Assembly: GCA_028532985.1 (NCBI GenBank)
Contig: JANCIK010000005.1
Span: 936,501-1,000,500, forward strand
Length of the DNA: 64,000 nucleotides
Origin: Stropharia rugosoannulata
Taxonomy: Eukaryota; Basidiomycota; Agaricomycetes; Agaricales; Strophariaceae
Reading direction: 5' to 3'
Made by a program: the position numbers and the translations under genes. Positions within the stretch are counted from its first letter, which is position 1, and every line of letters starts with the position of its first letter. Below the pieces are notes generated by a model. The model saw nothing but the letters and a program-made list of their open reading frames with translations. It was not told where the DNA came from and ran no database searches. Of this stretch, positions 23,596 to 34,993 are shown in pieces.

Positions 23596-24663
23596 CTATG
23601 TTATCCTCGCATAGATAGGACTGAGATTAAACGTTTTCCAGAACTCCCGGGAATCGAGTGCGCGACCAAGAAGCTCAGTGTTACGAGGTAGGGCTCGGAT
23701 ACCAGATTCGTCCATCAATTCGCGCACCCATGCCGACTGAGGCCCGCGACTGTTTTCCCCGGATGCTGCCAGACGATCACCAGATACGCTTTGTGAGTTG
23801 TCGCCCCATGCGGACGCAAGGTCCCACCAGTCATAGACTCGCCCATCGCTTAGGATCCAACGCTGTCCATCGGCTCTGTCGAAGTCCTTATCTACGGCCA
23901 AGATGGCACGGGCAATGTCCATCCCGTGAATGAGATGAATGCTCCCCTTCATGACAATTAAGTGAGCAGCCCTATAGAAAGGACAGACTACATACCTTAG
24001 CTTTCAACGCTTCCTTTGAAGGAGCAACTTTGGCAACCCAATTCTGTGGACAACGAGTCCCGCCCCATAATCCAGCAAGATTAAGGACTGTAGTCGCAAA
24101 AGAAGGTGACAATGCAAGAAATTCATCCTCAGACTCTGCCCTAGGAGTTACGATATAGGCCGAGTGTCGGTCATACCATCGAGACTCTACAGTGCATTGG
24201 ACGTTTTCGCTGTTTAAGCGTTTCCCCTGGAATTCAAGTACCAACAAGTTATCCGTAAAGCAGACAACTGCATATCTAAAACACTCACATCCCATATACT
24301 GGTAGCACCGAGTTGAATGAACCTAGTCTTCTGTCCCGGGACGGCGTCTTTCTCGTGTGTTTCACCATACAATTTGACCAAGAGTGACGCTGCCCCTTTC
24401 TGGGTAATTGGGAACGTTATTACAACTGTTCGTGCGGCAGGGAGGGCGGTGTAGGGCGTAGAATCGTTTGAGTTAGGGTCAAAAACAAACTTGATAGTGG
24501 AGTCTCTGCCTGTTCGAGTTGTACCACAGTAGCTCAAGCCAGATGTATCACAGAGGTCTTTGATGAACGTCGATACCCAACCCGCACCGAGTACTAGAAG
24601 ATCCACTGAGGTGCGCATAACTGGTCCTTTTCCCTCCGATTCCTCAATGAATGTTTCCAACAC
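23596..24663 (-). CDS. NAD(P)-binding SDR / epimerase-like protein
   Basis: Rossmann-fold oxidoreductase or nucleotide-sugar epimerase relative of unknown substrate. Three exons, 24289-24663, 23996-24226 and 23596-23946 (introns of 62 and 49 nt, both phase 0), give 318 residues. LLVLGAGWVSTF near residues 22-33 is the glycine-rich dinucleotide-binding loop. SESEDEFL-like, LNLAGLWGG and IHLIHGMDIARAI segments follow the order seen in fungal YeeZ-like SDR proteins. RWILSDGRVYDWWDL near the C-terminus is also typical. The start could be the internal methionine before RTSVDLL, 45 nt downstream. Confidence 0.72.
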
Positions 24664-25131
24664 GATTCGAGTATAACGGGTAGACAGTGCTCTTTGAAAG
24701 GAAGAACAAGTTCACGTCGATGCAGAAAGTAGTCCGTTAGAAAATTGGCGATCAGCAAGGCGTGAGCGCTTGAGCGAGAGCATGACGCGATTCAGAAGCA
24801 AAATCAAATTCGTTGATTGCCGAGACACCAGAAATAGCCCACTCACCTCTTTTAAAGGCTCCAAAAAGGGTCTGGAAAACATCTGTTAATGACCACTTCT
24901 TTATGCATGGTTAATGGCAAGTTGCGCTGTCAATTACAAGAGTTTGACTCATAAATGAATTATTTTATATATATCAACTATAAAGTTATAGACAATAGTA
25001 TAGGTAACGGTGTTCAAAATGAAAGGCAAGGTAAGCTGTAAAAGGATGGAAGATTGAAGGAGAGTTCAGAGTTGGCCAAGAGTCGTTAAAATTTTTGATT
25101 TATCGGGCTCGACTTGTAATCGTATGAAGCA
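24664..25131. other. Intergenic, no gene seen
   Basis: Upstream of the SDR gene and downstream of the chitin deacetylase, both on the minus strand, so it probably carries the SDR promoter. AT-rich near 24960-25010. Confidence 0.5.
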
Positions 25132-26447
25132 CTATGAACATGTCCAAGTAGACTAATGAAAAAAAGAGGCTCATCAGTATTGCTAGCATTACCATGATCA
25201 TCCAAATTGTCCACTCACATCCCGTGCGCTTGGCGCCCGTACGCTTTGGTAAGGGGCCATGCCCGTGCACTCTGATAGGCTGACAAGCTTATATCCAGCA
25301 ACTTGCAGCTTTTTGATTGCATATGGGAGGACCTGATGAACAGTCGTTTCTTTTGATAGTCAGGCTCTGCGATCAATGAGAATATGTCCGAAGTCCAGAC
25401 TTACCATATGTCTCGTGGTTGAGTGCAACTACATTTTTCGGGTGAGTGGCGATTAGATCGTCATACAAAGCTTTGCTTTGAGCGGGGGTGTCCCCATCAG
25501 AGTCTCTGGAACTAGGTACCTTCAGCATGTATATATTGGCAGACATTTCGAGTATACACATACTCGAAGTCCCATAGTGCTAAAGATTGATTACGGGAGG
25601 CAGAAACATTCCGAACGAGATCGTTATAGCTTCCATATGCTAAGACATGATATATTAGCTTCCCGTATAGCTTTAAACTTTGACCAGAAGTTAACGCACG
25701 AGGTCGCATAAACGCTGGAACAACTCCAATGATTTTTTGAAGAGCCTCTAGAGAAGTAGTCTATGAGAAACGTAAAAGAGCGAAGAGTTCGAGATGTTAT
25801 ACACACCCTCCACTCTTGCCATTTCAGACTGAACTGAAATGAAGCTCGAGTTAGTACATGATTTATATGAGATACTTTGAACTACGTACTTTGGTCAGAT
25901 GTAAGCGTTGTCAGGTTTTTGTGCGCCCAGGTATGAGATCCTATCTGATGGCCCTGGCTATATGTGTACTGGACGCGCTTTACAGAGTCGGTATCATAGA
26001 TACATGCGTCTAAAAGGATATAGTATACGTTCATGAAGGTAATACGCAGGCCTTACAGTTATTTCCATCTGTGATACGTAAGTACAATTTAATTAGAGTG
26101 CGAAAACAGACGGTTTCTGAGAATCACGCACTGAAGAAAAATGTCCCAGTTGCATTTGCAGCAACGAGGGCTTTGCTGACATCGTAGCTGTTTAGGACAT
26201 AATGAGAGGCCGGACATCTCAGGTCAAATCAACGGATCTCACAGGTAGACCCAAGGTCCATCGTCCTGCGTAAAAGATGAGAATTTCGAAAATAAACAAC
26301 ATGTGCTGGACTTACAAATGTTAGAGCAGCGGTGTTGGGCTTCACGCATGACGTGACAACACGCGCAAGCCCTTGCGCTTGAGCTAAAACATGGAAGAAA
26401 CCGGAGAAACTTGCAAAGAAAGCAATAGACGCAACGCAGCCACGCAT
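25132..26447 (-). CDS. Chitin deacetylase (carbohydrate esterase family 4)
   Basis: Secreted metal-dependent enzyme that removes acetyl groups from chitin to give chitosan, probably in cell-wall remodelling. Eleven exons: 26316-26447, 26243-26265, 26132-26187, 26057-26068, 25890-26011, 25807-25828, 25700-25747, 25564-25639, 25405-25505, 25219-25349 and 25132-25152. They total 744 nt, or 247 residues. An N-terminal signal peptide ends near QAQG. All five CE4 motifs are present: TFDDGP (Asp45 as base, Asp46 on metal), SHTWAH (His100 and His104 on metal), RPPYGSYN, the LALWDFEDSD segment and LNHET. The 12-nt exon supplies most of the NGNNY motif. There is no carbohydrate-binding module or GPI signal. 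Confidence 0.92.
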
Positions 26448-27415
26448 GGTAATGTAAGCGTTGTTTGAAAGACGGGTAAGTGAAGGGAGCTTGTAAAATT
26501 CCTTAATCCACTCTATTTAAGAGACTAGTTTAGAGCTGGTCGGCGTTTGTCGGCAGCGTTTAGAGTTATTTTGACCCGACCCTGTCGCCATTTCATCTGC
26601 CTGTCAAATTGTCAACTGAGCTTCCTTCCAGACTCCAGTGAGGACTAAATCGGGAGCTCAAGAACCTGAATATACATACTTAAGTACTCTGGCGCCATCG
26701 GAAGTATCTCAGTAGTTGTACTTCCTGATCCTCAGATAAACTTGGTAGAATCTTGGGGGTGAAAATGTATACATAAGCAAGGAAAAATGAAGACGTCGTT
26801 AACTTGTATCGAATCTTGAATGGAATTAACCAAATCTAGCTGGGCAGACTAGCAACGGCAACAAGTACGGCCGCCAAGAACTTTCGACTCGGATTTCAAC
26901 CAAAGTTCGCCTCGACCCATTGTCGGATGTCAAGATGGGCAGAAAGAAAAGAAAAACCATGGGGTTGATATTTACATAGGTGGTGGCAGTGAGGACTTAA
27001 GGAGAAGAAGAGCAGGTGATGATAGATCGTAGTCAATGAGGGTGACGAGCTTCGGAGAACATGTAATTAATAGTAAGCGCCGGTTTCTCAATAATGCAAC
27101 ACATACCTTCCGAGCACTCGGATCGGAGTACATACCTTTACAAAGGAAGTTGTCCGGAACAAATCAGATTGCTCACCTGACGAGTTCAAATCTCCTTATT
27201 TTCAGTCATGGTCATTGGGGAGTAGGGATACATAAATTAGAAAGCAACCTGTAAAGGTAGAGAGGTATACACATGCACCAAAGCGATTAACTTATCTATC
27301 TACGACAAAACAAAGCAAAGCCGAAAATTAAATAGTAGACATATTCCCTGCTTGTAATCAACCATGGTCAGTCGATGGATACTACGGCCCATATTAAATA
27401 CAAAGACGTACTGTG
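26448..27415. other. Intergenic, no gene seen
   Basis: Upstream of the chitin deacetylase and downstream of the Zn2Cys6 gene. Short plus-strand frames (for example 27036-27254) show no motif. Promoter and 3' UTR sequence is expected. Confidence 0.5.
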
Positions 27416-30400
27416 TCATCTTAAATGACTCTGTGGCATCCCACTCCCGCCCGGATTACCCGATAGATTATGGCCATGTTGCGTTAACTCGCTCACGTTA
27501 GTAAGATATGTATTCCACTCGTCCAGCCTATAAAAGCGTCAGAACAGAAAACAAACCCGGCCAACAGTACACGCACTCGAATCCTGTAGGAGCGGTGGAC
27601 CACATCGTAATTGTATCGTTGTCGACGTACGGATACGCTGGGTCGAGCTGCTGCCCGCCTGCCAGGCTTGCCGGTCGATGCGACCCATCTACCCTGCCCT
27701 GCGCCCTGCTTGTCCCAACCTGCGGCCGTAATGCAGAAAGCCCGCTCGTGTCCATAGCGAGTCCTCTGTACCCATCCATGGAGCCGCTCAATACATTGTC
27801 CATCCCCGGGAGCCCGTACGCCATAGCAGGGCCTGCAGGCATGGCCGTACCCTGCCCTGCATGCTGATGATGCTGCCCGTACGACAACGTGCCCGCCATC
27901 GTGTCGAACATCATTCCGGCTGCCATAGTTGCAGGGTCCATCTGGAAGCCCGTTGTCATCGTACTCATCTCGCCCAGCGGAGGGAAGCCCGTGGTACTGG
28001 GTTCTCCGAGACCCGGTACAACCCTGTTAGGGTTAAAGCGCATGCTGTTCCCGCTGCCACTCGCACTCGCGATATTCATCGCCGTTCCCGGTGGCGATGA
28101 CCAGTAAGTCGTCGTCGCAGGCTGAGAGCCGGTTTGCATAGGCTGAACTGAAGCATCGCTCGAGAATGCAACCTGGCCATGCAGCGGAAGCCTTCCTAGC
28201 TCGTTGCTATATACAGGAAGGGTATAATACTGCACGGGGACGGGGACCGGCTGAGATGGTGATACATCGTGAGTTGGGAGGTGTTGAGGAAGGGAATTCT
28301 CTTGCACCCTGCTCATCGTCGATGACGAATTGCCCAGAGAATCAGGTAGAGTCTGTCTGATCGATGCACGATCACCAAGTTCTTTATGGACCCTGCGCGA
28401 ACCGGCGATGTTCCGGGGCATATTTTCGGCTTGGCTTGGAGGAGTGTCGGAAGTGGTCGAAGACATTGGCGAATCTGCATCTCTCTCCCGCTTATTCGTT
28501 GTGAAGGGGGTGCGCTGTGGCAAGGGGAGATCCCCAACGGATGCCAGCTCATACAGAATATCCCTGTAAAAGATATTAAATTCAAAGCCCCATGGGATCC
28601 GAGCGGAGGAGCGTACCAAAGCCTTCCAGCGGAATGCCATCTATCTTCAGCCTCACGAAGAACATCCATGCACTTGTGCACCTCAGCCATCTCTCGATGA
28701 GGATCGGTGGAAAGCCCAGACCGCTTCCCGCCCCAAATACTCAGTAGCAAGACGATCCCCGATGTAAATACTGCCATCTGCATAGAAAAATGAGTTAATT
28801 CGCGGAACTGCGAGAGGTCAAGTATTAGGAACGTGCCTGAATCTGTGGTGTTGGCATCATATGCGGTGGATTCATCTTTCGCCTCCGTTGGATGTCCACC
28901 ACATGACAGCAAGATCTGGCAGCGTTGGTGCATATCGCAAGAGAAGGGAAGGATAATGGACTAGGTTTACTCGGCGAAGGAATGAAAGGGCGGTGAATAA
29001 GGACCTGGATGTGGTAATATGCGGCATATAACGATACAGATTGCGCAAAGAACCTGTCGTTTTCACGATTTGGATCCCACCGCACTAGAAATGAGGGTCA
29101 GCGGAAGCTTCGAAATTTTGAATAGAAGCATCGAGACGTACAGTGATCAGGGACTGCATCGACCCACTTATTCAAGGCTGAATCCAGCTCTGCGACAATA
29201 TGCTGTTCCCATTGTTGGCCTACAAACCCCAGCAGGACTTTCGATTTATTGATAGAGTACTGAAATATCCGTGAGTATGACCGTTATGCATGGATGAACT
29301 TCGCGTACGATTGTCCGCAATGAAAAGGCCAGGATTTGGTGCAGCTTGAGGTAGAGAATGAAGGCAGTAATTAACGATGGCTTTCCCGGTGGTTGCGTGA
29401 AGCGCTTTTCTGGGTCCGGATTGTCCCAAAATTCGTCGTCACAGTCAACGGGGAGATCTAGGTCAAAGCTAGGGGAACGGTGGCCTTAGACAAACAAAGT
29501 CATCACAATAATTCATACCCACTCTTCGTCCTGAATGGCACAAGGACGTCCTAACGAAGAACTAATCGATCTATCGATACATACCAAAACCCTATTTCGC
29601 ATCATCAACCTGTCCCCAAAATAAAATGAGATGCCACTCTACCAAAATGCACGTTTCCACATCTCGTCCTCAGCAGTCATTTTATGCGAATGGATCTTCC
29701 GCCGATGGGCGCCAACATCCTGGGCTAGCCTGATGCCGATTCCCACAAGAGTCCAACACGCCTGTGGCGCAGAAGAGCCCTGTAGAAATTGTACGGCCAA
29801 CTGCATAGATTTTTGTTAGTATATGGTAGCCGACGAGTAACAGTTTCACGTACACAATACGACTGGATGTCGAAGAGCGTGGGAGGGGATATCATTGACC
29901 GCTTGATCATCTGCACCTGGTCAAACCATTTCCAGCCGCAGGAATGATATGAATCGAATCCGTCGAGTTTAGCTCGGGGATCATCCGAATGGCGCGCACC
30001 AACGGCGCAAACGAGCAGATAGACAGGTGTGAAGTGTTGATCGGTATGATGTAGGCCTTCTGCAACCCATTTGTCGAAGGTCGGGCGATGGAGAAGAGGG
30101 AGGTGAAGATTGACGCAGGAAAAGTACAATTCGATAAGTTCTTCAGCTAAATCAGGTTCAGGGAACGTGTATTTAGGAGTTTCAGAGTACGCATAATCGG
30201 TTTCCCACTAGTTTAACGATGAAAATAGGTCACATTTTTAGAGATGCAGCACTCACCGGCCGCGCCGTCCAGAATTCGCTCCGTAGATCCTTTAAAAGAG
30301 CACGCTGCTTTGCCATTTGATCGAAAAAAGTAAGCTCGGATTTGTCTCCGATATACTCGCTCTTGAGCTCCAATGCTGTGTGCACGAGCATCGCACCGCT

Positions 30401-31252
30401 TGATTTCCCGAAGAAACGATAATCCCGGGGTTCGAGCTCTAAACGTTTAAGGTTATCTGCCAGAAGCAAGGCCGTATCGTCTTCTTCGTCTGATAAGCCA
30501 GCTGATGGTCCTGAGTCGTTGGACACCCCACGAATACCTGTCGTGACATAAGCAAGACCTACGGTGGAGTTTTCTCCCGTGCGGGTACTTGCGATATTGG
30601 TGATGGGTACCGTCGCCGGCGCCTTGCCTACGAGCTCGCTGGGATCGGTGGGTGTTCTTTCGGTCATCCAATTGTTATCGAGAGATTCCGTGAGCTTCTT
30701 ATAGGTAGCTTCGTCTGGACACAGCTGTGTTATGTGTTAGATGGATCAACTGAAGCGAAAGGCCTCGATTCTAGACTCACTCGCTTGAGAAGCTTTTCAA
30801 GCCTTTCCACGCGGTTCTCCAGCGTCTCTACATAGCTATGATGCGGGGTATGAGTACGTGGGCGCTAGTCTTTGTGTGGATATGTACCCTTTTGGCGGGC
30901 CTCGTTTCTGTCAAACTCATTAGACTTGCGAAACGACAAGCCACAGACACTCACCTTGGCAGCCTCGACATATGTACACTCAAAGCTGTACGCGATGCAA
31001 TTCGAGCACTTGTTCCCGGGCATTTGCACGCCATCGCCTGTATTTTTTGTCAATAACGGGTGGTACAATTGCGATGGAGACACCAACATCGAACTAGATA
31101 ACGAGACACAATAATGAGCACGACGTCTGGGAAACATCCGAAGTTTAAAACCTACTTTTCTTGCGCCTGCATATGTCACAAGCTCGCTGTATGCGCCGTT
31201 TCTTCTGGTATCCCTTTTCGCCATCGTTGGCATCGTCTTCGTTGGACGACAT
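27416..31252 (-). CDS. Zn2Cys6 fungal-specific transcription factor
   Basis: Nuclear DNA-binding regulator of 1031 residues in 15 exons: 31156-31252, 31088-31093 (6 nt), 30955-31037, 30888-30907, 30781-30835, 30257-30724, 29854-30207, 29643-29800, 29523-29591, 29309-29468, 29142-29259, 28837-29084, 28617-28777, 27577-28563 and 27416-27527. Cys25, 28, 35, 45, 48 and 55 form the C-x2-C-x6-C-x9-C-x2-C-x6-C cluster. A basic linker and a leucine coiled coil (YVETLENRVERLEKLLKR) follow. The middle holds a Fungal_trans domain (PLLHRPTFDKW; WTLVGIGIRLAQDVGAHRRK; SSSLGRPCAIQDE). The last 350 residues are Gly/Met/Pro-rich. One intron (28778-28836) has a GC donor. Targets cannot be inferred. Confidence 0.9.
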
Positions 31253-32724
31253 GGCGAGGCAGCCGGATCGGGGAGTCTATTATGGTGGAGGGCGGCAAAG
31301 CGACGGGGCCTTCGATTAATAAGATTATTTGGAATGCCGGCACACGATCTGACGCGTGCATTGCCGGCGGAAGAATTCCCAAACTGGGATAACAATCCGA
31401 GCCAAACGTTCTTTCCCAGGAGAATGAAACTTGGCTCTTTTCCATTGTACATGAACCCAACCTTGTCCTTCCTTCTTTCGTCATCTTTTGTCCTGCTTTC
31501 AGCTCATCTTCATGCTCATGTACTGCTCGAGAATCATGAAATACATGGTCGTGGATACAGCTGCGCTGCAGTCACTGCGGAACATATGACACTGCTTTCA
31601 GTGTGCCCTGGATTGATACGCGGAGACTCCTCGTAACAATGGCTTCTGGCATCCGTCCTTCGCCGATCCACTCGACTGGCCGCTCAAACAAGCTATCGTA
31701 CATACAAAGGATATGACTCGCTTTGTTCTCAGGGTGTGGATCATACCCAGTGTACCTATTATTATTATTTCGTCAAGCCAAATGGCACGATTCGAAGGCG
31801 TTGCACAACGCATTCTTCTTCGTAGCATGTCACCTCAGCACATTTTTCCCTCGTTCGGCGATCCTGACTTTGCGACCTCCCCAAAGAACAAGATGCTGCG
31901 GAAGACCAGAAGATCGATATCAGTTTCTAGTTTTGACTGCAGCACACATTCAGTTCCAAGCTACCGTATAGACTGAACGAAACGCCGATCGCAATAGAAG
32001 CAAAAATGCTTTCAAATTTCATGTCCGCGATGCGGACCCGTCTAACGCTGAACTGACTCAGGAAATCTAATTTTCTTTGCTTCGGAGTCACTGGGCCACA
32101 AGTAACATCAGTACCGTCCGCCATGACTCCAACAACGCGGTAAGAATCTTAGTGGACGCGCTCCGTGATCCTTGCGACCAACCAGGTACTTCTTGCTAGC
32201 ACAAATGATTGGGGCATGACAAAATAATATGAAACAAGAATATGACCTGTTATTCGACGACTAGGTGTTATCACCACCCATACTGACGTCAGTCAGCGGC
32301 AGAGCTGAATTGAAGAGTTGAGTGTCTTCTTATGCTCCGAATTTTCCCGTATCAATTACTATTGTCTTGCAGTAAGGTCATGACGACTGTCCTACACAAA
32401 ATAGTTTTCTGTTTTTTCTCACATGAACCTTAACTGCCTACCATTCATTGACGTTCAATTCAGTAGGTCTGCGTATAGTATTTTGGTTTTCAAGCAGCAC
32501 AGATGAACGATGTGTATTAGGCCAACAATTCGAAGATATGAAACATTGTTTTTTAAGCAATACCTATTCACATTTAACGCACAGCGAGTACAAACCTTGG
32601 GTTCTGTCGATGGCTGTCCGGTACGCCTATATTGTCCTTTCGAATCCGCCGGGAAAGCGTCATCGAAAATACACTTGTTTATATGCTGTGCATCGCGTAC
32701 AAAGTTATTTTAGATTCAAGGTGA
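31253..32724. other. Intergenic, no gene seen
   Basis: Upstream of the Zn2Cys6 factor; the promoter lies here. Short reading frames on both strands lack motifs. Confidence 0.5.
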
Positions 32725-33077
32725 GTAATCATTTGTTACGAAGTTCAGGTCCAGTGGGCCGAAAGAAGGCTCCCAGGTACTGCGCAATAGACAGTGGAAG
32801 TGCAAGTTCGATATGTGTTGCCGATGGGTGGATGCGCCCTGTGCCGGTGATTACGGTCAGCTGAGCTGCAGGAGGCTGCAGGTTTGCGTAAAGCAGCGGC
32901 AACGGCCAAGTACTCAAAGATCGGGGGCAAAGCTATATTAACTTGGACTGCCATCAAACCAACGCAAACCTTAAAGCTCTCAAAAGGAGATGTCACCGGA
33001 TACTTCCAGTGAACTTCCAATCCGAGCGGATTCAGTACTTGCCAGGCCCACATACTTATGAGGAAACCGGCAGACAT
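32725..33077 (-). CDS. Unrecognised small open frame
   Basis: An ATG at 33077 opens a frame beginning MSAGFLISMWAWQVLNPLG. It may be spliced (GTTTGC after ESFK, a CTGCAG acceptor near 32870) onto a second frame ending GPELRNK. No family is recognised and codon support is weak. It may be a real small gene, a remnant or chance. Confidence 0.25.
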
Positions 33078-33296
33078 GTTTCATCAAAAAATAACTGTCT
33101 GAATCAATAATTGGCGCTTAGCGCCCAACCGGCGCGCTCAATGTAATCGTTCTATTGCCATGATTCCAGGATTCATTAATTCATTGTCATCCACCATCAA
33201 GCATTGCCTTGTCGCAAGTGTCAGTAAGCACAGTTATATTTGCCCTCCGCTCATCTGGTAACAAAGTGCGTTCTGTACTAGTACCATCCAACTCCT

Positions 33297-33820
33297 TTAC
33301 CGGCTATTAAACATCGCATCGTTATCACCCATACTAGACAGCTCAGCGGCCTCCTTGTTCTGCTCAACTGCCTCTGAATTCACATGCTGGGCGGCATTAT
33401 TCGCCGGTGGTGCTGGTGCTGGTGCTGGTGCTGGCTTGGGGTGATTGACGACTGGATGGGGCTTGTGCTTCGCAAGCACCTTGGGAGCGACCTTGACCAG
33501 GGTCTTCGCCAGCGTTCTCCGGTTGAAGTGCTCGTAGTCGAAGTCGCGCGCGTCGAATACGTTGGCCTCCGCGAGCTCGCGCGCATCCAGCCGCTGAACT
33601 CCATTGCTGAAGTAACGCGCCTTGAGGTCGTTGTTGTTGCTTGATCCGATGCTACGAGCATGCAAATCAATCATGTCGCCCAGGGACTGTCGCGAATGCA
33701 TCAGTAACGATGCAAGATGTTACAGTATACGCGTCACGAGCTCACTAGAGGTAGGGCCGAGACAGCACAAAGCTGAAGAGCGAGGAAGGAAGCAAGAGCA
33801 CAGAAGGATACGATCTGCAT
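33297..33820 (-). CDS. Small secreted protein, paralogue A
   Basis: Two exons, 33746-33820 and 33297-33686 (59-nt phase-0 intron), give 154 residues. Exon 1 is exactly 25 codons, encoding a signal peptide (MQIVSFCALASFLALQLCAV, then SALPL). The mature part has repeated acidic-aromatic ARDF/ARYF-type motifs (KARYFSNG; FDARDFDYEHF). A basic stretch (KTLVKVAPKVLAKHKPHP), a Pro-Ala run and a Gln/Glu-rich tail follow. No cysteines are in the mature region. It shares gene structure and the ARDF motif with the gene at 34994-35770, suggesting tandem duplication. Function unknown. Confidence 0.75.
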
Positions 33821-34560
33821 TGCTTGCGGGCGTCGTCGAAGACTGACTGAAGGTATCAATACGATAGTACTATCAACACCACACTGATAAAAGAAGACTC
33901 ACATATGTATCTTGGTAAAGGGTGAGTATAGGACCAGCCTAATTGTTCTGAAGTATAAACACATCAGGATGGAAGAGGATTGCGTGTAAGGACAACGAAC
34001 CGTTATTGGAAGAGTGAGTCTGCTCCAGGCAATTCTCGGTGGGGTGCCAATGCATCTGCAGTACTCATTTTATACTCTGGAGAGCGCGCAGAACCGGTTG
34101 CATACCTACAAATCAATCAAGGCATCAGGAGAAGGCAGTTGTATTTGGAGTCAAGATTATAGAACGGTCACTGCCTCATGATTCTGAATGAACCATGGAC
34201 CGTGATCTATCAGACCTGTATCATAAAGAGATGAATATCTACGTTCTACATGGTAGATACGGAATCTAGGAATCTGTAACGTGATTGCAGCTTTTTTATC
34301 TATAAACAAGCGAGGTGATTTCGAGAATGTATACTTTTAATGTTATGTAACGAGGCGAATTGGAAGATGTACTCTTCACATTCGTCCTACTAACTTGGAC
34401 ATCAAACAAATTTACTTTTAAATACACGGCGGACAAATTGCCCAAATGTCCGTGAGCACTATCATTTGCATGCGTCGAACAGGCCTATGATACTAATAGA
34501 CAGGTTCAAGTCTGAAGACATCTTGAGACCATGAAAAACAGAAAGGTAATATCTAACACC
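33821..34560. other. Intergenic, no gene seen
   Basis: Upstream region of secreted paralogue A, ending at the tRNA gene. AT-rich, with no supported frame. Confidence 0.5.
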
Positions 34561-34682
34561 GCCCGCCTAGCTCAATCGGATAGAGCGTCAGACTCTTATC
34601 ATAAGTGGCGGGTCATCCGGTACTTGAATTAGAGATCTTAAGGATTATCTGAAGGCTGCGAGTTCGACCCTCGCGGTGGGCT
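34561..34682 (+). tRNA. tRNA-Lys(CTT) with 48-nt intron
   Basis: The acceptor stem GCCCGCC pairs with GGTGGGC (one G-T). The D arm has TAGCTCAATCGGATAGAGC. The anticodon stem TCAGA/TCTGA encloses the loop CTCTTAA with anticodon CTT at 34595-34597. The T arm contains GAGTTCGACCC. A 48-nt intron (34599-34646) interrupts the loop one base after the anticodon, the standard nuclear position. Removing it leaves 74 nt. A T5 run at 34705-34709 can terminate RNA polymerase III. It decodes AAG. Confidence 0.92.
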
Positions 34683-34993
34683 AATAAGTTACCCTTATCC
34701 GAACTTTTTGACCGGAACTGCTTGCCGAACGGCACCAGTAGTCGGCTGTAGTTGCGCACCAAATCTGGAAGGTCACTTTCCATTTCCGGCGAACCATTTG
34801 TATATGACATTTGTTTTGTATTTTAGTCCATTATACACATATTCCATGCATTTATTTTGGTACCTGCTGTTGTCGTTTTGGGATACATTAAAATTTCATT
34901 GAAATCAACTCTTCCAGCTATCGGAGGATGTACCTTATAACATTCAGGTACATAATATAAAGAGCATTTGGATGAATCTACAGGCTAATCAAT
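34683..34993. other. Short intergenic stretch
   Basis: Contains the tRNA terminator and probably the 3' end of secreted paralogue B. No gene. Confidence 0.5.
34705..34709 (+). terminator. RNA polymerase III terminator
   Basis: A run of five T residues 23 nt downstream of the tRNA-Lys gene. Confidence 0.6.
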
